NCBI GenBank assembly: GCA_963169055.1 | Contig: CAUJFU010000513.1 | Span: forward strand, 1-23,049 | Source of the DNA: Myxococcota bacterium | GTDB lineage: Bacteria; Myxococcota_C; UBA6777 | DNA length: 23,049 nt | Direction of reading: 5' to 3' | Shown here: positions 17,127-23,049 of the stretch, in pieces | How positions within the stretch are numbered: position 1 is the first letter of the stretch | Layout: each line of letters starts with the position of its first letter | Made by a program: the position numbers and the translations under genes | Notes under the pieces: generated by a model | Databases searched by the model: none | What the model was told of the DNA's origin: nothing | Seen by the model: only the letters and a program-made list of their open reading frames with translations

Positions 17127-19520
17127 TTAGGAATGAACCGCAGCAGCCCTTCGTCGGGCCGCTTTTCGACGCGACGGAGATTCTTGAGGCGCATCGAAGG
17201 TGAATGCGAAGGTGTCTTCTTGGACATCGACATTCACGCGCCCGCCCTGCCGCAGCGGGCCAAACAACAGCGCATCACTCAGTGGGATCTTGAGCTGTTC
17301 ACGGATCACACGCGCCAACGGGCGCGCACCCATCGCAGGATCATAACCAAGCGCAGCAAGCCGCGTCTTGGCCTCTTGCGAGACGTGAAGTTGCACGCCT
17401 TGTTGTGCGAGTTGTGCGCGCAGTTTGTCCGTGAACTTTGCCACGATCTGCTCCATCACATCGCGTTGAAGCGGCGCAAAGCGGATGCGTGCATCAAGAC
17501 GATTGCGAAACTCTGGGCTAAAGGCCGCACGGTACGTATGTTCGTCCGAAAGGCTTTGTTCGCGTGAACCAAAACCGATCGGCGAGGACGTCGCTTCGCG
17601 AGCGCCGATATTCGAGGTCATGATCAAAATCACATGCCGAAAATCGGTGCTGCGTCCGTTGTGGTCCGTCAATTTCCCATAATCCATCACTTGCAACAAG
17701 ATGTGGAAGAGTTCAGGGTGAGCTTTTTCGATCTCGTCAAGCAAAACCACGGCGTATGGGGCCTGATGGACGGCATCCGTCAACAGCCCTCCTTGTTCAA
17801 ACCCAACATAGCCGGGGGGCGCACCGATCAGACGGCTCACGGCGTGGCGCTCCATATACTCTGACATATCGAAACGCAACAGCGGAACACCGAGCGTTTT
17901 GGCGAGTTGGCGTGCCACTTCTGTTTTTCCAACCCCTGTCGGCCCCGTAAACAAAAAGCTCCCAAGAGGTTTTTCTTGTTCTGAAAGTCCCGCCCTTGCG
18001 AGTTTTACAGCAGACACGACTTGCATCACCGCCTCATCTTGGCCAAATACCGCACTTTTCAGATCGGTCTCAAGGGACTGCAAGCGTTGTCGATCCGTCG
18101 TGCTAACTTCCGCCGCAGGGATGCGTGCGATCCGAGCCACCACGCGCTGCACAGCCTCCTCAGTCACGATCGGACGGGTCTTTCGATGCAGCTTGGTCCA
18201 CGCCCCCGCCTCATCCAACAGATCGATGGCTTTGTCAGGCAGCTTTCGTTCGTGCAGATAGCGCACCGACAAATAGACGGATTCTTCGAGAGATTCTTTG
18301 GTGTAATGGACCTTGTGGAATTCTTCGTAGCTGCGTTGCAATCCGCGCAAAATCAACAGCGTTTCATCGACGGACGGTTCGCCCACGTCGATGCGCTGAA
18401 AGCGCCGCGCCAGCGCCCGATCCTTTTCGATGTGCTGGCGGAACTCTTTGTAAGAAGTACTCCCCATACAACGCAACCGCCCTGATGTTAGCGCAGGTTT
18501 CAACATATTTGCCGCATCGACCGTCGATCCCGAAGTCGCCCCCGCACCGATAATGCTGTGGATCTCGTCGATATAAAGGATGGCGTGGGGTTGGCGCTCC
18601 AAAGCCCGCAATACTTGCTTAAACCGCGATTCAAAGTCCCCCCGATAGCGCGTCCCCGCCAACAAAGCCCCCATATCCAAGCTGTAGATCGCAGCCCGCT
18701 TGAGGGAGTCGGGAACATCACCCGCAACAATACGCTGCGCAAGCCCTTCGGCCATCGCGGTCTTGCCAACGCCCGATTCTCCCACAAACAACGGGTGATT
18801 TTTGCGGCGACGAGCCAACACTTGGATCGCTCGCTCCAATTCTTCTTCTCGCCCCACCAATGGATCGAGCTTTCCAAGCGCCGCCATCCGATTCAACAAG
18901 ACAGTGTAAGCCTCCAACGGATCAACGTCTTCTTCTTTGGTCTTGTTGTTTTCTTCGGGCACAGGGGGTGGAGGCTCCACCAGCCACGGGTTGCCCTCTT
19001 CTTCGTCGCTCGCTTCGTTGTTCTCGTCGTCTTCGCCGTAGCCTTCGTCTTCGTCGTAGCCTTCGCCTTCTTCAAACGAAGGTTCGTTGTGGAGTTCTTC
19101 GTACAGACTCAAGGCCAACATGATATCAAGGCGCGTCAAGCCAAGCCGCTCAAACAAACCCACCGCAAAGCTCTGGGGTTCATCAAACAGCGAAACCAAC
19201 ACAGAACCTCGCGTCACCTCGATCTGCTCGTCCTGATGGGCGCGTTGAACCGCACGGTTAAGGACGCGACGCAATCCATCGGAAGGACGGGGATCCACGG
19301 CGTGGTTTCTCGGTGCTGGGTTGACGCGCTTGTCGAGAAAATGCAGTAGCTCGTCCTTCATCAAGTCCACGGGCGCACCGGCATGTTCCAACACCGCATG
19401 GATCTCTTCGTTGAGCAACATCGCATAAAGCAGATGCTCGATCCCGATGTATTCGTGACGCCGTTCGCGTGCGTCTTGAAAAGCGATATCAATGGCGACT
19501 TGGATATCTTGCGATAACAT
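17127..19520 (-). CDS. clpA: ATP-dependent unfoldase ClpA
   Basis: The product has 797 aa (E. coli ClpA is 758). It is a hexameric AAA+ unfoldase that feeds substrates, including ClpS-delivered N-degron proteins, to ClpP in the cytosol. The N domain (1-145) contains [11 protein letters not shown]. An unusually acidic linker follows (150-176). D1 has Walker A GESGVGKT (247-254) and Walker B ILYIDE (314-319); D2 has Walker A GPTGVGKT (526-533) and Walker B VVLLDE (591-596). The ClpP-docking loop motif IGF is at 648-650, so ClpP pairing is expected, although clpP is not in the window. The C-terminus carries a basic tail ([12 protein letters not shown], 783-794). It lies 21 bp after clpS on the same strand, the usual clpSA order. 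The start has GAGGA 5 nt upstream. Confidence 0.97.
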   Translation of the reverse strand: MLSQDIQVAIDIAFQDARERRHEYIGIEHLLYAMLLNEEIHAVLEHAGAPVDLMKDELLHFLDKRVNPAPRNHAVDPRPSDGLRRVLNRAVQRAHQDEQIEVTRGSVLVSLFDEPQSFAVGLFERLGLTRLDIMLALSLYEELHNEPSFEEGEGYDEDEGYGEDDENNEASDEEEGNPWLVEPPPPVPEENNKTKEEDVDPLEAYTVLLNRMAALGKLDPLVGREEELERAIQVLARRRKNHPLFVGESGVGKTAMAEGLAQRIVAGDVPDSLKRAAIYSLDMGALLAGTRYRGDFESRFKQVLRALERQPHAILYIDEIHSIIGAGATSGSTVDAANMLKPALTSGRLRCMGSTSYKEFRQHIEKDRALARRFQRIDVGEPSVDETLLILRGLQRSYEEFHKVHYTKESLEESVYLSVRYLHERKLPDKAIDLLDEAGAWTKLHRKTRPIVTEEAVQRVVARIARIPAAEVSTTDRQRLQSLETDLKSAVFGQDEAVMQVVSAVKLARAGLSEQEKPLGSFLFTGPTGVGKTEVARQLAKTLGVPLLRFDMSEYMERHAVSRLIGAPPGYVGFEQGGLLTDAVHQAPYAVVLLDEIEKAHPELFHILLQVMDYGKLTDHNGRSTDFRHVILIMTSNIGAREATSSPIGFGSREQSLSDEHTYRAAFSPEFRNRLDARIRFAPLQRDVMEQIVAKFTDKLRAQLAQQGVQLHVSQEAKTRLAALGYDPAMGARPLARVIREQLKIPLSDALLFGPLRQGGRVNVDVQEDTFAFTFDAPQESPSRRKAARRRAAAVHS

Positions 19521-19541
19521 GGGCTTCCTCGTGGGTAGAGG

Positions 19542-19856
19542 TTATTCGGGTTCCATCGTTACCAAAAACGGGTGTCCTTTTTCACGTGCGTAGTCCGTGA
19601 CCTGATGGACTTTGGTCTCCGCGATATCATAGGTATAGATCCCTGCCACTGCATGTCCCTTGTAGTGAACGGCAAGCATCAACTCCCTCGCTTCCGCTTC
19701 GTTCTTGCGGAAAAACCGCATCAAGATCTCGATCACAAACTCCATCGTCGTGTAGTCGTCGTTGTGCAAGATCACCTTGTACAAACGCGGCGGAACCACC
19801 CGCTCCTCCAACTCAACGCCTGTTTCCTCTTGTTCTTTTCGTTGCTTTTTGCTCAT
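19542..19856 (-). CDS. clpS: ClpS adaptor for N-degron substrates
   Basis: The product has 104 aa from the ATG at 19856. ClpS binds destabilising N-terminal residues and hands substrates to the ClpA N domain. The substrate-pocket residues are present: NDD (32-34) in LHNDDYTTMEFV, and His64 in LAVHYKG. The AETKVHQV and YAREKGHPFLVT segments also match the family closely. A short charged N-terminal extension precedes the core, as usual. I prefer this start to the in-frame ATG at 19895 because GGGAGGG lies 4 nt upstream and the length fits ClpS. It is the first gene of the clpS-clpA unit and divergent from the Ser/Thr kinase. Confidence 0.97.
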   Translation of the reverse strand: MSKKQRKEQEETGVELEERVVPPRLYKVILHNDDYTTMEFVIEILMRFFRKNEAEARELMLAVHYKGHAVAGIYTYDIAETKVHQVTDYAREKGHPFLVTMEPE

Positions 19857-19860
19857 CAAG

Positions 19861-19867
19861 CCCTCCC
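19861..19867 (-). promoter_or_regulatory. Ribosome binding site deciding the clpS start
   Basis: GGGAGGG on the minus strand lies 4 nt before the ATG at 19856. The spacing is short but the sequence is strong, and the resulting protein length matches ClpS. Confidence 0.6.
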
Positions 19868-20009
19868 ATCGCACCGACGCAACACCGTTTTCCAAAATCT
19901 CCGAACACCGACCTGTTCTTCTTGCGCCTTCGCCTTGAAGCTACAACTTGCTCTCGCAAAAACAAGCGAAAAAGATCGCTTTTCTTGCGCAGTTTTTGTG
20001 CCCTCCCAC

Positions 20010-20039
20010 TTTTCATCCCCCCCCCAACCCCCGTAAGAT
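20010..20039 (+). promoter_or_regulatory. Candidate kinase promoter with a C9 tract in the spacer
   Basis: TTTTCA (20010-20015) and TAAGAT (20034-20039) are 18 bp apart and lie 70-100 bp before the kinase ATG. The spacer contains nine C in a row (20017-20025), then AA and five more C. Both boxes match the consensus at 4 of 6 positions, so the promoter call is tentative. Confidence 0.35.
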
Positions 20040-20095
20040 AACCCACAAAGTCCATGATCCAATGTGTTGTGCCTTCGCCTTGGATCTCATCGCGC

Positions 20096-20102
20096 AAGAG
20101 GA
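20096..20102 (+). promoter_or_regulatory. Ribosome binding site deciding the kinase start
   Basis: AAGAGGA lies 7 nt before the ATG at 20110. The reading frame is open upstream to 19948, but that extension is Pro-rich, runs through the C tract and has no kinase features. Confidence 0.6.
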
Positions 20103-20109
20103 TCACGAG

Positions 20110-21186
20110 ATGGAAACTTTCGATATCCCTCATCGGCTCGGACGTTACCGCCTTATCCAACGAGTTGCCGTCGGCGGCATGGGTGAAATCTTTTATGCCA
20201 CCGCCCAAGAACAAGACGGTTCTCTCCGCGAATTTGCCATCAAACGACTGCACCCTGAAAACAAAGAGCATCCCACCTTTGTCAAGATGTTCTTAAACGA
20301 AGGCCGTATCTCTGGACTCTTAAAGCACCCGCACGTCGTGCAAACCTACGAGTTCGCCCAAGACGGCAGCGAACTCTTTATGGTGATGGAGTGGATCGAT
20401 GGCCCCGATCTACAACATCTTTTGCGCCTCGGACAAGGGCAAGGCCGCCCGATCTCGGTAGCTCACGCCATCGAGATCACCATACAGGCGCTACGTGCGC
20501 TCCATTATGCCCATACCATCGAGATCCAAGGCCAACCCATGCACCTCACGCACCGTGATATCTCTCCCCACAATCTCTTGCTCGATCGCAAAGGCATCGT
20601 CAAAGTGACGGACTTTGGGATCGCTCGGATGGCCGATCACCTTTCGTTGACCGCCACAGGCGTCCTCAAAGGCAAAGTCCCTTACATGGCCCCCGAACAA
20701 ACACGCAGCAGCAAAGTCGGCCCCCAAGCCGATATCTTTGCGATGGGTGTGATCTTGTGGGAGATGCTTTGCCATCGCCGCCTATTTTCCGAGTCCAACG
20801 ACCTTCGTTGCATCGATCTCGTTCGCCACGCCCCGATCCCGTGGCCCAACACGCTACAGCCCTCTGTTCCCGAAGAAGTCGCCGAGATCGTCATGTGGGC
20901 GCTTCAACGCGATCCCCAAAAACGCGCCCCCAACGCAGACACACTCCTTCATTATCTCAGCGTTTTGGCTGAAAACCTGCCCCCCACCGAACCTTTGCAC
21001 GAATACATCCGCTCTCTCGACCACCCCGCTCCCTCTCTCGCAGGCACCCAAGAGATCGAACATTGGCATCCCCCCGCCCCGCACACCACCACCCAATGCA
21101 TCACCCTCGCCGAACACGATCTCCCCACCAACCCAGCCAACGGCGACGAGATGCCCTTCCCATTTTCACACAAAAAATACTCTTAA
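20110..21186 (+). CDS. Soluble Hanks-type Ser/Thr protein kinase
   Basis: The product has 358 aa. The kinase domain (13-285) has all catalytic elements: glycine loop AVGGMGEIFYA (20-30, first Gly replaced by Ala as in many myxobacterial kinases), Lys45 in FAIKR, HRDISPHN (148-155) with catalytic Asp150, DFG (168-170), and APE in YMAPEQ (194-196) followed by ADIFAMGVILWEML. The HRD Arg suggests activation-loop phosphorylation (TATG at 181-184). The C-terminal tail (290-358) is short, Pro/His-rich and of unknown role. No membrane segment or PASTA repeats are present, so it is probably cytosolic and senses signals through partners. Substrates are unknown. It is divergent from clpS, with a 253-bp gap that may hold both promoters. 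Confidence 0.95.
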   Translation: METFDIPHRLGRYRLIQRVAVGGMGEIFYATAQEQDGSLREFAIKRLHPENKEHPTFVKMFLNEGRISGLLKHPHVVQTYEFAQDGSELFMVMEWIDGPDLQHLLRLGQGQGRPISVAHAIEITIQALRALHYAHTIEIQGQPMHLTHRDISPHNLLLDRKGIVKVTDFGIARMADHLSLTATGVLKGKVPYMAPEQTRSSKVGPQADIFAMGVILWEMLCHRRLFSESNDLRCIDLVRHAPIPWPNTLQPSVPEEVAEIVMWALQRDPQKRAPNADTLLHYLSVLAENLPPTEPLHEYIRSLDHPAPSLAGTQEIEHWHPPAPHTTTQCITLAEHDLPTNPANGDEMPFPFSHKKYS

Positions 21187-21241
21187 AACGCCCTTCACAA
21201 CCCACGCAAACATCGCAAACTTGCACGCTCACAGCGAGGCT

Positions 21242-21305
21242 CGACGTCAACCAAATGATACTCACAAACGACCGACGTCAACCAAATGATACTCACAAAC
21301 GACCG
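21242..21305 (+). repeat. 31-bp tandem duplication before the App1-like gene
   Basis: A 31-bp unit beginning CGACGTCAACCAAATGATAC is present twice without gap (21242-21272, 21273-21303), plus two bases of a third. It lies 60 bp before the ATG of the App1-like gene and 55 bp after the kinase stop codon. It could be a duplicated regulatory site or replication slippage. Confidence 0.9.
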
Positions 21306-21354
21306 TCGCCCACAAACGCACCCACCGCAAACATCGCGGTCCATCCAACCCCAC

Positions 21355-21359
21355 GGAGG
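21355..21359 (+). promoter_or_regulatory. Ribosome binding site deciding the App1-like gene start
   Basis: GGAGG lies 4 nt before the ATG at 21364. An earlier in-frame ATG at 21286 lies inside the 31-bp tandem repeat and would push the signal peptide inward. Confidence 0.7.
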
Positions 21360-21363
21360 TTTT

Positions 21364-22524
21364 ATGCAACATTCGATCACGGCTTCTCCCTTTCTTCCGT
21401 CTCTGCGCCGATATCTTTCGTTCTCGATGCTTGTCTTTTTCGTGTGGCTCGCCCAAATCCAACCCATCCACGCAGCCAAAGAATACGAGATCGAGATCCA
21501 AGCTTTCCCCAGCATCTTACACGCCGATGGAACGTGGCTGATCGAAGGACGAACCATGCGAAAAAGCCGGTGGATTGGCGGTGATGCAAAACCGTCGGCA
21601 TTGCGCAATATGATGGGCATGGTGCGGCGCTTTACCCGAAAAGGGGCCGCACGCGCCCGTATCACGTTAGTCCTTGGCTCACAAAACTTCACGACCGACG
21701 CCGACGCCAAAGGATATTTTCGTTTCCAAGGCAAAGCCCCAACCAGCCTCCCTTCCCAATCTCCTCAAGAAACCACCAGCGCACCATCAGCATGTCAACG
21801 CCCCCGCTGGAACACTGATCCGAGCCACCCCTTCTCCGCAACACCCGGGATCTTGCCTTTCTCGCTCACCGTCGAAACCCAAAACAACGGAAGCGGCAAA
21901 CGCTACAAAGCCCCGCCCTACCACGGTTTTCTCGTCTATCGAAACGCAAACCAAGGCATCCATGTGATCTCCGATCTCGATGACACCCTGATCTGGACTC
22001 ACGTCACACAAAAAACCAAACTCGCCAAACAAGCCCTCTTCGATGATGTCCGCAAAGTCAAAACCATCGACGGCGCGCTTTCTTTTCTTGAAACACTTCT
22101 TTGCTCCCCCAACAACCAAGGCGGCGGTACGCTCCATTATCTCAGCGGCTCCCCAACACGCCTCTTTGACCGCATCCTCCGCATCTTTCGACTTCATCAC
22201 TTCCCCCTCGGCTCCCTCACTCTGCGCCCGCTCTCTAACGCCAAAGCCGCTTCCCAAAGCCAACAAAGCCTCTACAAAGTTATCGAGATCCGACGCATCC
22301 TCCGCACATACCCCCAAGAATCCTTCGTTCTCGTCGGCGATAACGGCGAAAAAGACCCCATCATCTATAACCTGATCCGAAACGAATTCCCCAAACAAAT
22401 CCGCGCTATCCTCATCCACCAAGTCAAGCCCCTCACCCTCGAACAACAAGCCCTCTCCAACACCTTCTACTTCAAAGACTACAACAACGCCACCCGCTAT
22501 ATCGCCCAACATCTCCGCCAATAA
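21364..22524 (+). CDS. Secreted App1/DUF2183-type phosphatase-like protein
   Basis: The product has 386 aa. A signal peptide (1-38, hydrophobic core SMLVFFVWLA, end IHAA) predicts export. Residues 40-190 form a beta-rich N-terminal domain, with a Pro/Ser-rich insert at 125-160. Residues 195-385 match the App1 catalytic domain of the HAD superfamily. The DxDxT motif is DLDDT (204-208), followed by LHYLSGSPTRLFDRI (258-271), FPLGSLTLR (280-288), and VGDNGEKDPIIY (324-335). In yeast App1 this fold is a Mg-dependent phosphatidate phosphatase, so a lipid phosphatase acting outside the cytoplasm is plausible. Bacterial members are mostly uncharacterised. It lies 177 bp after the kinase gene on the same strand and could share its transcript. 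Confidence 0.9.
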   Translation: MQHSITASPFLPSLRRYLSFSMLVFFVWLAQIQPIHAAKEYEIEIQAFPSILHADGTWLIEGRTMRKSRWIGGDAKPSALRNMMGMVRRFTRKGAARARITLVLGSQNFTTDADAKGYFRFQGKAPTSLPSQSPQETTSAPSACQRPRWNTDPSHPFSATPGILPFSLTVETQNNGSGKRYKAPPYHGFLVYRNANQGIHVISDLDDTLIWTHVTQKTKLAKQALFDDVRKVKTIDGALSFLETLLCSPNNQGGGTLHYLSGSPTRLFDRILRIFRLHHFPLGSLTLRPLSNAKAASQSQQSLYKVIEIRRILRTYPQESFVLVGDNGEKDPIIYNLIRNEFPKQIRAILIHQVKPLTLEQQALSNTFYFKDYNNATRYIAQHLRQ

Positions 22525-22569
22525 TCGCCTCCGCGATTCGGTGGGGTTGTTTCGTGAGTTATCGTGCTT

Positions 22570-22690
22570 CGTGGGGTTCCACCCCACACCCCGCAAGGGA
22601 GCGCGGCTCCCTTGACCCCGTGAGGGGCGGAACGAGCACAGGTTTTTCAAACCAACAACGGATCCGCTTGAAATGCAGCGAGCACGGGGG
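22570..22690 (+). repeat. Dispersed intergenic repeat, copy B
   Basis: It starts 45 bp after the App1-like gene. The hairpin GTGGGG/CCCCAC (22571-22587) is followed by the perfect AAGGGAGC/GCTCCCTT stem (22595-22613) and TTGACCCCGT, as in copy A. Next come GAGCACAGGTTTTTCA, ACCAACAACG, CGCTTGAAAT and GAGCACGGGGG, matching the second part of copies A and C with substitutions. Confidence 0.7.
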
Positions 22691-22732
22691 GATCTTATAC
22701 GATATCCGCGAGATGTGTGATCGCATCATGCA

Positions 22733-22792
22733 GGGGCGGTTCGCGAACCGCCCTGTGTTTGGGCAGCCACGGGGGGCTGCCCCTACATTTTT
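22733..22792. repeat. Pair of strong GC-rich palindromes
   Basis: The first palindrome is perfect with 10-bp arms, GGGCGGTTCG and its complement (22734-22753). The second has 8-bp arms GGGCAGCC/GGCTGCCC (22761-22768 and 22775-22782), followed by CTACA and five T. They resemble REP-type intergenic palindromes. The second could also act as a terminator for plus-strand transcripts, about 240 bp after the App1-like gene. Confidence 0.75.
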
Positions 22793-22833
22793 ACGATAAC
22801 ACAACGGGCGGATTTCGTATTAACAGATCACAC

Positions 22834-22959
22834 AAAGTGCTTTCAACAAGAACTGATCTGCGAAAAAAGCAGATCAAAGTGCTCTAAGCAAGAACTAATC
22901 TGCGAAAAAAGCAGATCAAAGTGCTCTAAGCAACAACTGATCGACAAAAAAGATCGATC
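22834..22959. repeat. 42-bp tandem hairpin array (three units)
   Basis: Units start at AAAGTGC (22834, 22876, 22918), exactly 42 bp apart. Each carries an inverted repeat around an A-rich loop: TGATCTGC/GCAGATCA with loop GAAAAAA (22854-22876), ATCTGC/GCAGAT with the same loop (22898-22916), and GATCGA/TCGATC with loop CAAAAAAGA (22939-22959). The third unit has different arm sequences that still pair. There is no reading frame or variable spacer, so it is not a CRISPR array. Confidence 0.85.
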
Positions 22960-23049
22960 GCGTGAGGCTGACGCGGAGGACAAAAACCCCCGTGTTCGCA
23001 GTATTTCAAGCGACAGCGTTGTTGGTTTGAAAAACGATGATCTCTTCGC
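22960..23049 (-). repeat. Dispersed intergenic repeat, copy C (inverted, runs off the window)
   Basis: Read on the minus strand, this segment has GAGATCA, GTTTTTCA, ACCAACAACG, CTGTCGCTTGA, GAACACGGGGG, TTTTTGTCC and GTCAGCC in the same order as copy A. It has the opposite orientation to copies A and B. The GC-rich hairpin block would lie beyond the window end, so the copy is cut by the window. Confidence 0.7.

Noticed and set aside
17042-17233. 63-aa basic frame overlapping the clpA end and stopping just before the membrane-protein start
   Set aside because: The ATG has no Shine-Dalgarno sequence and most of the frame lies inside clpA. The very basic tail could come from Arg-rich DNA. A small coupled gene or a frameshifted ClpA tail is possible but unsupported.
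22559-22804. 81-aa frames on both strands in the final intergenic region
   Set aside because: Both are translations of the repeat hairpins and palindromes. The palindromic DNA keeps both strands open.
22834-22959. CRISPR array
   Set aside because: The units are contiguous, with no variable spacers between constant repeats, and there are no cas genes in the window.

Overview
This window looks like a chromosomal segment of a moderate-GC member of the Myxococcota (former Deltaproteobacteria). The pointers are a very large secreted protein with a MYXO-CTERM-like tail, a giant pseudo-receiver/coiled-coil protein resembling FrzS and AglZ of Myxococcus xanthus, a soluble Hanks-type Ser/Thr kinase with the 'GGMGE' glycine loop common in that group, and Cys-rich lipoprotein modules. 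No database search was possible, so the taxonomic call is an inference.

Layout. Positions 1-208 carry a copy of a dispersed non-coding repeat, followed by a Cys-rich lipoprotein gene (209-1423, +). It converges on a 1466-aa secreted/anchored adhesin-like protein (5836-1436, -). A non-coding stretch of about 0.5 kb follows. Next comes a 1557-aa pseudo-receiver/coiled-coil protein (11019-6346, -), divergent from a membrane M48 metalloprotease (11249-12523, +). Downstream is a compact tRNA-Val(CAC) unit with its own promoter and hairpin terminator (12589-12751). The minus strand then carries clpS (19856-19542), clpA (19520-17127) and a 1412-aa multi-spanning membrane protein of unknown function (17040-12802), probably one transcription unit. 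Divergent from clpS lies a cytosolic Ser/Thr kinase (20110-21186), followed by a secreted App1-type (DUF2183) phosphatase-like protein (21364-22524). The last 525 bases have no gene. They hold two more copies of the dispersed repeat (one inverted), a pair of strong GC-rich palindromes, and a 42-bp tandem hairpin array.

How the parts fit together. ClpS and ClpA form the N-degron adaptor/unfoldase pair; ClpP is not in the window. The kinase, the pseudo-receiver protein and the secreted proteins suggest signalling, polarity and surface functions, but nothing here shows that they act in one pathway. I see no classical defence island, phage, insertion sequence, CRISPR array or biosynthetic cluster. 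The least explained items are the 42-bp hairpin array, the dispersed repeat family, the 1412-aa membrane protein, and a C9 tract inside a candidate promoter spacer before the kinase gene.
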